Shown one piece after another: positions 10,677-18,361 of a DNA stretch of 64,000 bases. Positions within the stretch are counted from its first letter, which is position 1; each line of letters begins with the position of its first letter. The position numbers and the translations under genes were made by a program. The stretch lies in NCBI GenBank assembly GCA_036625225.1, contig JAZKUF010000004.1, forward strand, positions 62,001 through 126,000. Reading direction: 5' to 3'. The notes below the pieces were generated by a model. The model was not told where the DNA came from and ran no database searches. It was given only the letters and a program-made list of their open reading frames with translations. The DNA is from Accumulibacter jenkinsii (lineage in GTDB: Bacteria; Pseudomonadota; Gammaproteobacteria; Burkholderiales; Rhodocyclaceae).

Positions 10677-12311
10677 ATGAAGAAACCGCCTGAACAGGTC
10701 GATGTCACGCCAGCGCAGATCGACGAACTGCTGGCCCTCGCGAAACCGGTGTTTCCGGCCCCGCAGTACGCCCGGCTCAGCCAGATCCTCTCGACCTTTG
10801 TCTTCGTCATGCAGGCCCTGCAGAACACGAAGCTCTCGCTGGCGCGTTTTCGACAGATGGTGTTCGGCGCCCCGACCGAGAGCAAACGCCATCTCCTAAA
10901 GCCGCTCCCCCAGACGGACGAAATACCCGCCGCTGCGGATGCGGCCGCGCCCGGAGAGACCGCGGCCGGAGAGACCGCGCCCGCCGAAGCGAGTCCCCCG
11001 AAGCCAGGCCACGGCCGCAATAGCGCGGCGAAGTATGTCGATTCGCAGGTCATCGAAGTGAAGCTTCCGGGTCTGAAGGCCGGCGATCCCTGCCCGAACT
11101 GCGACCAGGCCAAGGTCTATGCCTCGCCTCCCCGCATCGTCGTCAAAGTGGTCGGCCAGCCACCGATTGACGCCACGATCTACCGCCTGGAAACCCTGCG
11201 CTGCCGGATGTGCGAGACGACCTACGTGGCGCCGCTGCCCGAAGGCGTCTGCGCGTCGAAATATGACCCCAGCTGTGCGAGCCTGCTCGCCCAGTTGCGC
11301 TACGGCAGCGGGATGCCGTTCCATCGCATCGAAGGGCTGCAGGCGAGCCTCAACGTGCCACTACCGGATTCGACGCAGTGGGACATCCTCTCTCAGGCGG
11401 TACCGGCGCCGCGCGCCGTCTTCGACGAGCTGATTCGCGAGGCCGGACAGGCTGATCTGCTGCACTGCGACGACACCCCGATGAAGATCCTGTCGCTGAT
11501 CGCCGAGAGGAAGCAGATCGAAGCCGCCAGCCTGGAAGCGAAGCGCAAGGCGATCAATACTTCCAGCATCGTCGCCGTGCTCGATGAGGGCAAGCACGTG
11601 GCGCTGTATTTCACCGGTCACCCCCACGCCGGGCAGAACCTCTCGGCGGTCCTCGCGAAGCGGGAGCCGGGGCTGGCAATCCCGATGCAGATGAGCGATG
11701 CGCTCGCGAGCAACTTCGTCGGCGAGTTCGCGACGATCATCGGCAAATGCATCGCTCATGGCCGCCGCCGTTTTGTCGATCTGGTGCCGCATTTCCCCGA
11801 GCACTGCCGCTATGTGATCGAGACCCTGGCCCAGGTCTATGCCCACGAGGCGCATTGCCAGGCGAAAGCGATGTCGCCCGACGAGCGCCTGCTCTACCAC
11901 CAGGAACACAGCGGCCCGCCGATGCAGGCCATGCGTGACTGGATCGGGGATCAGTTCGCGAAGTCGCTCGTCGAGCCGCACAGCAGTCTGGGCAAGGCCC
12001 TGACCTATCTGATCAAGCACTGGGACGGCATGACGCTCTTTCTACGCCAGGCCGGCGCCCCCCTGGACAACAACCTCGCCGAAAGGGCACTCAAGCGGGC
12101 GATCATGCATCGCAAGAATTCGATGTTCTACAAGACCCCGAAGGGGGCCGAGGTGGGGGACGTCTACATGAGCCTGATCCATACGTGCGAGCTCTGTCGG
12201 GTCAATCCGTTCGCCTATCTGCAGGCCTTGCACAAAAACGTCAGCCAGGTGCTGGCCCAGGCGGCGCAGTGGCTGCCCTGGAATTACCACCAGCAACTTG
12301 CCGCCACCTGA
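10677..12311 (+). CDS. tnpC: IS66 family transposase TnpC, copy 1
   Basis: The DDE transposase of the IS66 element. In order: an N-terminal helical region with a leucine-zipper-like pattern (LLALAKPVF, LVFVMQAL type), an Ala/Pro/Glu-rich linker, a zinc-finger pair (CPNC and CRMC), the catalytic core starting at HCDDTPMKIL, AHGRRRFVDL, and the C-terminal PLDNNLAERALKRAI segment with the catalytic Glu. The ATG at 10677 (MKKPPEQVD) is chosen; a GTG at 10620 would add 19 residues but has poorer spacing to any ribosome site. In this element tnpC faces the tnpA-tnpB pair, not downstream of it. Confidence 0.92.
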   Translation: MKKPPEQVDVTPAQIDELLALAKPVFPAPQYARLSQILSTFVFVMQALQNTKLSLARFRQMVFGAPTESKRHLLKPLPQTDEIPAAADAAAPGETAAGETAPAEASPPKPGHGRNSAAKYVDSQVIEVKLPGLKAGDPCPNCDQAKVYASPPRIVVKVVGQPPIDATIYRLETLRCRMCETTYVAPLPEGVCASKYDPSCASLLAQLRYGSGMPFHRIEGLQASLNVPLPDSTQWDILSQAVPAPRAVFDELIREAGQADLLHCDDTPMKILSLIAERKQIEAASLEAKRKAINTSSIVAVLDEGKHVALYFTGHPHAGQNLSAVLAKREPGLAIPMQMSDALASNFVGEFATIIGKCIAHGRRRFVDLVPHFPEHCRYVIETLAQVYAHEAHCQAKAMSPDERLLYHQEHSGPPMQAMRDWIGDQFAKSLVEPHSSLGKALTYLIKHWDGMTLFLRQAGAPLDNNLAERALKRAIMHRKNSMFYKTPKGAEVGDVYMSLIHTCELCRVNPFAYLQALHKNVSQVLAQAAQWLPWNYHQQLAAT

Positions 12312-12447
12312 GGCGATTTCCAACAAACCTCGTACCGGTATTCTGCCTAATCGTGGAGAAGCGGGTAGATGCATCCGCCTGTGGCCGCCTGCTTCCTCGG
12401 CTTGGCGGGTAGAGGAATTTCCTGAAATCACCTGAGCGCTGGCGACC

Positions 12448-12801
12448 CTACGCCGCGAGGCGGCGCCAGGCCGGCGCCGCGCGGGTCCGCGTGGGGTCGC
12501 CGGCCATCAGCAGCACCTGCAGCTCGCAAGCCTGAAGCGGCTGGAGCGGCGCCGTACCATCGGGCCAGAAGGCAAACCGGCCACTCGACAGACGCTTCTG
12601 GCAGAGCCAGAAACCCTGGCCATCGTAGACCAGAATCTTGATCGCTGTCCGTGCGCGGTTGCGGAAGATGAACAGCCCGCCGCTGAACGGATCGGCCGCC
12701 AGGCGCTGCCGGCAGATGCCGGCCAGCCCATCGATGCCGGCCCGAAAATCGATCGGTTCGACCGCGACCAGGAGACGCATGTGCGGCGTGATCTGGATCA
12801 T
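12448..12801 (-). CDS. tnpB: IS66 accessory protein TnpB, copy 1
   Basis: 117 residues with the hallmarks of IS66 Orf2/TnpB: VAVEPIDFRAGIDGLAG, a GGLFIFRNRARTAIKILVYDGQGFWLC segment, and a C-terminal region cut by a stop at 12448. It starts at an ATG that overlaps the tnpA stop by 4 bases, so the two are translationally coupled. TnpB is required for transposition of IS66-family elements, but its biochemical role is not settled. Confidence 0.9.
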   Translation of the reverse strand: MIQITPHMRLLVAVEPIDFRAGIDGLAGICRQRLAADPFSGGLFIFRNRARTAIKILVYDGQGFWLCQKRLSSGRFAFWPDGTAPLQPLQACELQVLLMAGDPTRTRAAPAWRRLAA

Positions 12802-13226
12802 GCGGCGCACCAGAAGGCGCTGCACAGGCCGGCGAGACCGGCCAGGCCCGGGCCATTGAGTTCCACCCGCATCTTGGCGCCGCGTGGGTTCTCGAGTTCT
12901 ATCGTGCACTCGCAGAGGCGCTGAGCGACGGGCTCCTGGGCGGGCGACACCGTCAATTCGACGAACCGGGTTTCATTTCCCCTGGTCCCGAGCGCCCCCC
13001 CGGCCTGCCCCTGCTGGCGCCGCTTCAACCCTTCATAATTCAGCTGGAGTTCCCGCGCGGTGACGTGCAGGCCGTGTTCTCGTGCGATGCCAACCGCCGC
13101 CGCCCACAACGATCGAGGAATGTGCTCCCCGCGTCCCCGCGTTTCACGCCAGCCCTTGAACCGCTCCCGTACCTCCGCCAGGCTCTCGCCAGAACCTACT
13201 GCCGCCACCTTCTCCAGGTTGTCCAT
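12798..13226 (-). CDS. tnpA: IS66 accessory protein TnpA, copy 1
   Basis: 142 residues. A helical N-terminus with WRETRGRGEHIPRSLWAAAV resembles the Tnp_1/HTH region of IS66 Orf1, and a C-terminal beta-rich part (VAQRLCECTIELENPRGAKMRVELNG) is typical of TnpA proteins of this family. It is the first gene inward from the right end of the element, about 80 bp from the terminal repeat, and overlaps tnpB. It is probably the DNA-binding accessory factor. Confidence 0.87.
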   Translation of the reverse strand: MDNLEKVAAVGSGESLAEVRERFKGWRETRGRGEHIPRSLWAAAVGIAREHGLHVTARELQLNYEGLKRRQQGQAGGALGTRGNETRFVELTVSPAQEPVAQRLCECTIELENPRGAKMRVELNGPGLAGLAGLCSAFWCAA

Positions 13227-13309
13227 CTGCCGCTCCTCTTCAGGTTGAATTCGCAGCCAACCTTACCAAGGACGTCCAGCGATTTCATGCAATCTTGCCG
13301 GAAGGACAC

Positions 13310-13484
13310 CGAAGGTCTGCAACACGTCGACCCGGCCGTATCTGGGCGAGATCTCGGTGATTCCGGCGCTGGCGAGTTGGGCAACGGTCGCCATGCCGAT
13401 AGCGATGGCCGCGAAACGTAACGTGACGGTCCGGCACAACCCACTGCCTGGCTTGCGCCAGCTCCGATTATTTTGCGATGTCAT
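13310..13484 (-). pseudogene. 5' fragment of the IS66-disrupted rhs gene (signal peptide)
   Basis: From an ATG at 13484, preceded by a purine-rich GGGTGGGAC, the reading frame gives MTSQNNRSWRKPGSGLC, then a hydrophobic stretch (FAAIAIGMATVAQLASAG) with a likely signal-peptidase site. It continues as ITEISPRYGRVDVLQTF and is cut at the IS66 terminus at 13310. The strand matches the rhs body at 6069-10378. It is best read as the exported N-terminus of that protein, with an unknown amount lost at the junction because no target duplication remains. Confidence 0.7.
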
Positions 13485-13628
13485 TGTCCCACCCTTGGTT
13501 GGTCGTATTTCATGGCGATTCTGCTCGCCGAGTTTTTCTACTTGTTCTGCTGCTTTTCGTCTGCCGCGATGGGCGCTCCCCACCGCCCGCCCGCGAGGGA
13601 GCGGGTGTCAAGCCAACCCTCACAAGCT

Positions 13629-13722
13629 AACCCTTTGACATAATTCTGCGAGAACGCCCCAGTCAGCGCAGTTCGTATAGCATAGCGCCTCTCTAACCTG
13701 CTAATAAGAGAGACAAAGGGTT
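13629..13722. repeat. Inverted pair AACCCTTTG / CAAAGGGTT ahead of the IS4-type transposase
   Basis: AACCCTTTG at 13629-13637 and CAAAGGGTT at 13714-13722 are perfect inverted partners 76 bases apart, just upstream of the transposase start. They may be part of the element's left end or a regulatory hairpin. A matching right end was not found, so the element's borders are not defined. Confidence 0.3.
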
Positions 13723-13728
13723 CGCTCA

Positions 13729-15069
13729 TTGACCTCCGGTTATGCAAATATAATTAACGCGCTTGCCCGCCATCTGTCCTCCAGGGAGTTGATGGAGAAA
13801 TCGCGTCTCGATCCCAGACATTTCACGCGCGAGCGCAAGCTCACCTTCCCCGTGATCCTGAGTTTTCTGCTCTCGAGCGTGCAGAGGGCCGTCCAGTCCG
13901 AGTTGAACACGTTCTTTGCCGACCTCCGGAATCGTGCGGAGTCGATCCGCAAAGTGAGCGCACAAGCCTTTTCCGAAGCGCGCTACAAGATCAGTTCGAG
14001 GGTCTTCGACGACGTGAACCGGGAGTTGATCGCCCAGGTGGCCGAGCAGATGTCGATTCCCCGATGGCACGGTCTGCGGGTGGTTGCCGGCGATGGCACC
14101 GGGGTTCAGCTCACGCTGCTGAAGAACGGGGTCCGTTCGATCGTCAGTGGCCTGGCATTCGGCTTTTATTTGCCGGGAATCGAACTGTTTCTCAGCTTCA
14201 AACTGCAACTCGGATCGTGTAGCGAACGGCAGATGCTCTTCGAATCCTAAAGTCTCCTGTGCCCGAATGATCTGCTGCTTGACCGCGGTTTTCCCTGCCG
14301 ATGGCTGCCAGCAGTACTCATCGCGCGTCGCATTCATTTCTGTATCCGTTGCGATCTTTCCCATGGATTCAAGGTGGTGCGGGAATTCCTCCTCTCCGGC
14401 GAAAGCGAACGGGTGGTCACCCTGCGCGCACCGAACAGGCGCGATGCTGAAGACTACGAATGCCCGGCGATGCCCACGACGGTTCGCCTGGTGCGGGTGC
14501 TGACCCCGAATGGACGGATCCATGTGGTGATGACTTCTTTGCTCGAGACCATCGCCTTTCCCGCCACCTCCTTCGCGGCGCTCTATCATTCCAGATGGCG
14601 AGTCGAGGAGGCCTTCAAAAGGATCAAGCATCGGCTCAGCCTGGAGCACACTTCCGGCCTCTCCTGGCACGCAGCCAATCAAGACTTTGGTGCCAAGGTG
14701 ATCTTCGACAACCTCAATGCCTTGGCGGCCTATGTCGCGACTGACGCCCACCTCGACCCCGACTCGTCCTACAAGATCAACCGGACCCAGGAGATCCAGA
14801 AGATCAAGGAAAATGTCGGCCGCTGGCTGCTTGCCGGCGCTGCAACCGCCCGCAGACTCAAATCCCTGATGAAGGAAATCGCCATGGACCTGCAGAAACT
14901 CGTCCCAGATCGCACGAACCCCCATAAACCTCAACCCAAACCCCATCTCTCTCACGCTCATTCGTGCACTTCTTTACACTTGCCGTCGCTGCGAGAAGAG
15001 GCATCGCCAATTCTGTCGTTTTTGTACCAGGCGAGCCGTTTCGGCGCTGCGACCTGCCAGAACCAATGA
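13729..15069 (+). pseudogene. IS4-family transposase interrupted by one in-frame stop
   Basis: About 447 codons in one frame with a single TAA at 14248-14250. The first part carries the first catalytic Asp (VVAGDGTGVQL) and the second resumes in the same frame with LLLDRGFPCRW (second Asp). It ends in the YREK signature of IS4 elements, YHSRWRVEEAFKRIK, with Y, R, E and K at canonical spacing. Because no frameshift is involved, one base change would restore it. As it stands the catalytic triad is split, so the element is presumably inactive alone. A TTG start (LTSGYAN) is used; no ATG lies upstream. Confidence 0.8.
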
Positions 15070-15239
15070 TGGCTTCATAACTCCATTATTACACGCCTGC
15101 GGAAATTTGTAATTCGATGTTCAAGTTTTTTTCTAAGCGGTTGATCTGGCAAGAGATATTCAAAATGTGCGAAGTAAAATATATTTATAAATCAACGCAT
15201 CGTCTTTTCATTGCTCCGCATGGCCCTGGGCACCTATCA

Positions 15240-15530
15240 GTTTAAGTTGGCCTCCAAAACGGAGGCAGTGGCAATCCATTTTCGACGAGTCGGTAGAGCT
15301 TTCTCAGCCCACGAGTGAACCACGAGAGACGGCTACGGAGCATTTTCCGAATGCTCCAGTGATTCTCAGATGTCTGCTCCCGTGCTTTCTTTTCCAAGGG
15401 TGTCGGGGACCCTCGTTGATCTTGCCAGCCAACTTTAGACACACCAATGCAAGGCCAAGGCTGCAGCAATTCCACCGTGCCGTAAAACCGATCGGCCAAC
15501 AGCAATAAGCGGTCAGCAATAAGTCATCCG
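15240..15530 (-). pseudogene. Decayed transposase fragment
   Basis: On the minus strand a short stretch reads LLLADRFYGTVELLQ, resembling the second-Asp motif of IS4-like transposases. It is followed by basic, stop-interrupted sequence spread over two frames (VSKVGWQD, then KKAREQTSENHWSIRKML). No complete domain or ends remain. The surrounding DNA at 15070-15240 is AT-rich and holds no gene that I can see. The relic call is tentative and depends mainly on the ADRFYG motif. Confidence 0.35.
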
Positions 15531-15704
15531 ACAATCAGATGCCTTATTGATCTTTAGATCAATGGCGGAATATCGGAAGACTTTTTTAGGACCGCTTAAG
15601 CGGTCGTGATAAAGTTATTCGACATTCCAGGATGCTCCGGCACTGATTTAATGTCAGATAGCGCCATGTGATTGTCGGAGAACTTATTTCCGACCGCTTA
15701 TAAC
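15502..15704. repeat. Cluster of four related inverted-repeat arms (two hairpins)
   Basis: A unit starting TAAGCGGTC and ending near TCCGACA-TCAG occurs four times in alternating orientation: 15506-15552 (+), 15557-15599 (-), about 15595-15640 (+) and 15665-15701 (-). The outer arms (15502-15541 and 15665-15704) match as an imperfect 40-bp inverted repeat. The middle arms meet in a perfect palindrome, GACCGCTTAAGCGGTC. No open reading frame is present. It looks like two nested MITE- or REP-type hairpins placed head to tail. Confidence 0.65.
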
Positions 15705-15712
15705 ATGCGGAC

Positions 15713-15733
15713 GGAGCCCGATTCATCGGGCGA
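15713..15733 (+). repeat. REP-like palindrome GGAGCCCGATTCATCGGGCGA
   Basis: A core GCCCGATTCATCGGGC hairpin preceded by GGA. The same sequence occurs at 44231-44256, 48247-48272 (inverted) and, with changes in the loop, 48301-48325, always between genes. It resembles the TGTAGGAGC-type REP elements described in pseudomonads. Confidence 0.6.
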
Positions 15734-15810
15734 CGGGTGCCTGATCCGCAGCCCGGGCGCCGAAAAGGGGTTTTTGTCGGCAACCTCGGCGCAGCCTGCC
15801 CCGCTCAGGA

Positions 15811-16668
15811 TCACCGAAGCCCGGGGTTGACGAAGAGTTCCGGATCGACCATGGCACCGTTGAGCGCCACGCTCCAGTGCAGGTGCGGGCCGGTGGCGCG
15901 ACCGGTCATTCCCGAACGTCCGAGCCGCTGCCCCTTGGCGACCGTCTCGCCGGGCGCGACCTCGATCGCTTCGAGGTGGCAGTACATGCTGATCAGCCCG
16001 TTGCCGTGATCGACGAAGACGGTTTTGCCGTTGAAGAAGTAATCATCGGCGGCGAGGACGACCCCGTGGGCGTTGGCCTTGACCGCAGTGCCGCGCGGCG
16101 CGGCGATGTCGAATCCCGCGTGCGGCGAACGCGCTTCGCCATTGAAGAATCGACGAACGCCAAAGCGCCCGCTGAGCCTCCCCTCGGCCGGCAGGACAAA
16201 GCTCGTGTCGGTATCGTCGGCATCGCGCCAGTGACGCTTGAGACGCTGGATGGCGGCGATTTCGCGCTCGACGCGGGCGAGATCATCAGCCGCCAGCTGC
16301 ACCTTGCTGCTGTCCTTGAGCGTGATCCGCTGTTCCGGATAGCGCTTGGGATTGACGCTGAAACCGACCTGCCGGGCCGCTGCGCCGGCCGTTTCCTCGA
16401 CCCGCAGTTGGTAGTCGCCAGGCAGGGTGTCGAGCGCCAGCCCGACGAGCGCGAACCACTGCCCGGCTTCGCCCGCGACCAGCACCTGCTGGTCGCCGAA
16501 CCAGGCGCGCGGCGGGCTGCCGCCGGCAACCCGCGGGCCCAGCGCGACCCGCGCGACGCCGCCGGGGACGCTCGCCGCCCGCGGCAAGGTCGCCTGGGCG
16601 CGCGACGAAAAGGCGAGAACCAGCAACAGGCTGGCGCAGAGAACGATGACTCGGTCGCGTCTCTTCAT
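15811..16668 (-). CDS. M23 family peptidoglycan endopeptidase (secreted)
   Basis: 285 residues from an ATG at 16668; the longer open frame upstream is Ser/Arg-rich shadow. A signal peptide (KRRDRVIVLCASLLLVLAF...AQA) is followed by a beta-rich middle region and a C-terminal LytM/M23 domain. The zinc ligands are visible as HAGFDIAAPRG (H and D) and GPHLHWSV (HxH), with the usual VDHGNGLISMYCHL strand between them. It should cleave peptide cross-links in peptidoglycan in the periplasm. It sits just downstream of another zinc peptidase on the same strand, near the zinc-regulated block, but no Zur site was seen in front of it. Confidence 0.88.
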   Translation of the reverse strand: MKRRDRVIVLCASLLLVLAFSSRAQATLPRAASVPGGVARVALGPRVAGGSPPRAWFGDQQVLVAGEAGQWFALVGLALDTLPGDYQLRVEETAGAAARQVGFSVNPKRYPEQRITLKDSSKVQLAADDLARVEREIAAIQRLKRHWRDADDTDTSFVLPAEGRLSGRFGVRRFFNGEARSPHAGFDIAAPRGTAVKANAHGVVLAADDYFFNGKTVFVDHGNGLISMYCHLEAIEVAPGETVAKGQRLGRSGMTGRATGPHLHWSVALNGAMVDPELFVNPGLR

Positions 16669-16684
16669 GAAAAACCCCTGTCCG

Positions 16685-17533
16685 CTAGAGCGAGGCGGCA
16701 TTGAAAGTATCGCACTGGCGGATGTCACCGCTTTCCATTCCCCGCTTGAACCAGCGTACCCGCTGCGCTGAAGTGCCGTGGGTGAACGACTCCGGGACGA
16801 TCCTCCCCTGCGTCTGCCGTTGCAGGCGGTCGTCGCCGATCGCCGAGGCCGCAGTGAGCGCCTGCTCGGTTTCGCCCGGTTCGAGGATCTTCTGCATGCT
16901 GTCGGCGCGATGACCCCAGATGCCGGCGAAGCAGTCTGCCTGCAGCTCCTGCCGCACCGACAGCGCATTGGCTGCCGCCGGGTTGCGGCTGCGCTGCTGC
17001 GCGGCGCGCACCTGGTCCGAGATGCCGAGCAGGTTCTGCACGTGGTGACCGACTTCGTGCGCGATCACGTAAGCCTGGGCGAACTCGCCCGGCGCGTGAA
17101 AACGTTCCCGGAGGTCGCGGAAGAACGCGAGGTCGATATAGACCTTCTGATCCGACGGGCAGTAAAAAGGCCCCATCGCTGATTGTCCGGTGCCGCAGGC
17201 GGTCGGCGTGACGCCGGTGAAGAGGACGAGTTTCGGTTCTTCGTAGCGGCGCCCGGACTCTCTGAAGACCGTCTGCCAGGTGCTTTCGGTACTGCCGAGC
17301 ACCTTGGCGACAAAGGTCGCCATTTCATCACCGGCAGGCGGTCGCGTCGCCGGTTGCATCGATCCCGGCGACGGATTCGAGGCCAGGCCAAGGATCAGCG
17401 CCGGGTCGATACCGAAGAAATAGCCGGCGACGAGCGCGATGACCACAGTCCCGATGCCGATGCCGCCTCGGCCAATGCCACCGCCTCGGCGGTCTTCGAC
17501 ATTGTCGCTTTCGTTCTGATCATCCAGGCGCAT
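16685..17533 (-). CDS. Neutral zinc metallopeptidase (YpfJ/KPN_02809 family)
   Basis: 282 residues starting MRLDDQNESDNVEDRRGGG, a start shared with the family; the ATG at 17560 would add nine residues. After the Gly/Arg-rich head there is one transmembrane segment (GTVVIALVAGYFFGIDPALIL). The zinc motif YVIAHEVGHHVQNLLG lies at about residue 150, with AACGTGQSAMGPFYCP before it and QADCFAGIWGH after it, as in PF04228. It is likely an inner-membrane-anchored peptidase with its catalytic domain outside the cytoplasm. The substrate is unknown. Confidence 0.88.
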   Translation of the reverse strand: MRLDDQNESDNVEDRRGGGIGRGGIGIGTVVIALVAGYFFGIDPALILGLASNPSPGSMQPATRPPAGDEMATFVAKVLGSTESTWQTVFRESGRRYEEPKLVLFTGVTPTACGTGQSAMGPFYCPSDQKVYIDLAFFRDLRERFHAPGEFAQAYVIAHEVGHHVQNLLGISDQVRAAQQRSRNPAAANALSVRQELQADCFAGIWGHRADSMQKILEPGETEQALTAASAIGDDRLQRQTQGRIVPESFTHGTSAQRVRWFKRGMESGDIRQCDTFNAASL

Positions 17534-17684
17534 GATGTATTCCTCCACGACTCTCGACAAGGGCCGGCAATGTTAGCAGAATGGCCTGCGGACTGCCGGC
17601 AAGGCATTCGTCACTTTGACACTTCGACTCTTCGACAGGGATGGCCCCCTGAACTCGGTCAAATCCCGGATGGAAATAGAGCTT

Positions 17685-18170
17685 CTATCGAACCTCGACG
17701 CACTTCGGGCAAAGCGCGCTGATTTCCACCTCAGGGCTCTCCAGGCGATGCCCGGCTGCGGCGAGACTGGATGACAGCGCACTCATCACCGACTGTTCCT
17801 GCAATTCCGTAATTCCGCTGCATTTCGGGCAGAGCAGAAAGAGGCTGGGGATCTGATGGGAAGCATGCCGGCAGGCAACGAAGAGATTCATGCGCCCGAT
17901 CTTGTGCGCCAGACCCTGTTCGATCAAAAAATCCAGCGCGCGATAGACGGTGGGCGGTGAAGCGCCGGGACGGGCCTCCTTCATCCGGGCCAGAAGATCA
18001 TAAGCCTTGACGCCGGTGGGGCTGCGGTAAAGCAGCTCCAGCACTTCCCGGCGGATCGCCGTCAGACTGGCGCCCCGCCCCCGGCAAGCAGCTTCGGCCC
18101 GATCCAGTGCATCGGTATTGTCACTATCCCCTGGCGGACATTGAACGTCGTGGATTGAGGTTTTCATCAT
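17685..18170 (-). CDS. zur: Zinc uptake regulator Zur (Fur family)
   Basis: 161 residues. A winged-helix N-terminus (LTAIRREVLELLYRSPTGVKAYDLL, SPPTVYRALDFLIEQGLAHKI) leads into a dimerisation/metal domain with ACRHASHQIPSLFLLCPKC and a C-terminal CPKC. The two CxxC pairs form the structural zinc site, and the His/Cys cluster is typical of Zur rather than Fur. Zur represses zinc-acquisition and zinc-sparing genes when zinc is sufficient. The gene is transcribed away from the zigA operon, and the palindromic Zur box lies 16-45 bases upstream of its start, so autoregulation and control of the divergent operon are both likely. Confidence 0.92.
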   Translation of the reverse strand: MMKTSIHDVQCPPGDSDNTDALDRAEAACRGRGASLTAIRREVLELLYRSPTGVKAYDLLARMKEARPGASPPTVYRALDFLIEQGLAHKIGRMNLFVACRHASHQIPSLFLLCPKCSGITELQEQSVMSALSSSLAAAGHRLESPEVEISALCPKCVEVR

Positions 18171-18185
18171 TGGGGTCTTGGTGGT

Positions 18186-18215
18186 GTAAATGCGATGTTA
18201 TAACATTGCATTTAC
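18186..18215. promoter_or_regulatory. Zur box between zur and zigA
   Basis: A 30-bp near-perfect palindrome: GTAAATGC at one end, GCATTTAC at the other and GTTATAAC at the centre, with one mismatched pair (G/T). The GTTATAACAT core is characteristic of Zur operators in proteobacteria. It lies 16 bp before zur and about 140 bp before zigA, so one site could control both directions. Confidence 0.88.
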
Positions 18216-18232
18216 TGCATCCAAAAACCCCT

Positions 18233-18361
18233 ATGTTAACCCCACTTGAAGGCGTGCCCATCGGCGCAAGCTTGCCGCTTGCCGTCAACGCGGTCAAAAA
18301 CGACCGTGTTGAAGTGATCTCGGCACCAATTCAAATTCCCATTCATCAGAACCAAAAATGA
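18233..18361 (+). CDS. Possible 42-residue leader ORF before zigA
   Basis: An ATG at 18233 opens a frame (MLTPLEGVPIGASLPLAV ... HQNQK) that ends in a TGA overlapping the zigA ATG as ATGA. This is the coupling style used by other genes here. There is no clear ribosome site before it and no recognised domain. It may be a chance ORF in the 5' leader of the zinc operon or a short coupled protein. Confidence 0.3.
   Translation: MLTPLEGVPIGASLPLAVNAVKNDRVEVISAPIQIPIHQNQK

Larger units (their letters stand above)
10379..13309. mobile_element. IS66-family insertion sequence, copy 1
   Basis: A 2931-bp element with terminal inverted repeats beginning GTGTCC(C/T)TCCGGCAA at both ends. It carries tnpC on the plus strand and tnpB and tnpA on the minus strand. 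A second copy of the same length with identical predicted proteins lies inverted at 49263-52193, so both transposed recently. The 8 bp next to each end here (CGACGTGC left, CGAAGGTC right) do not match, so there is no target duplication. The flanks are the two parts of one rhs gene. Loss of the duplication suggests a deletion next to the element after insertion, or recombination with another copy. Confidence 0.93.

Noticed and set aside
11361..12020. ORF of 219 codons antisense to tnpC, repeated at 50552-51211
   Set aside because: Present in both IS66 copies only because the DNA is identical; no domain seen.
10371..13317. Target duplication at IS66 copy 1
   Set aside because: CGACGTGC and CGAAGGTC share too few positions to count as an 8-bp duplication.
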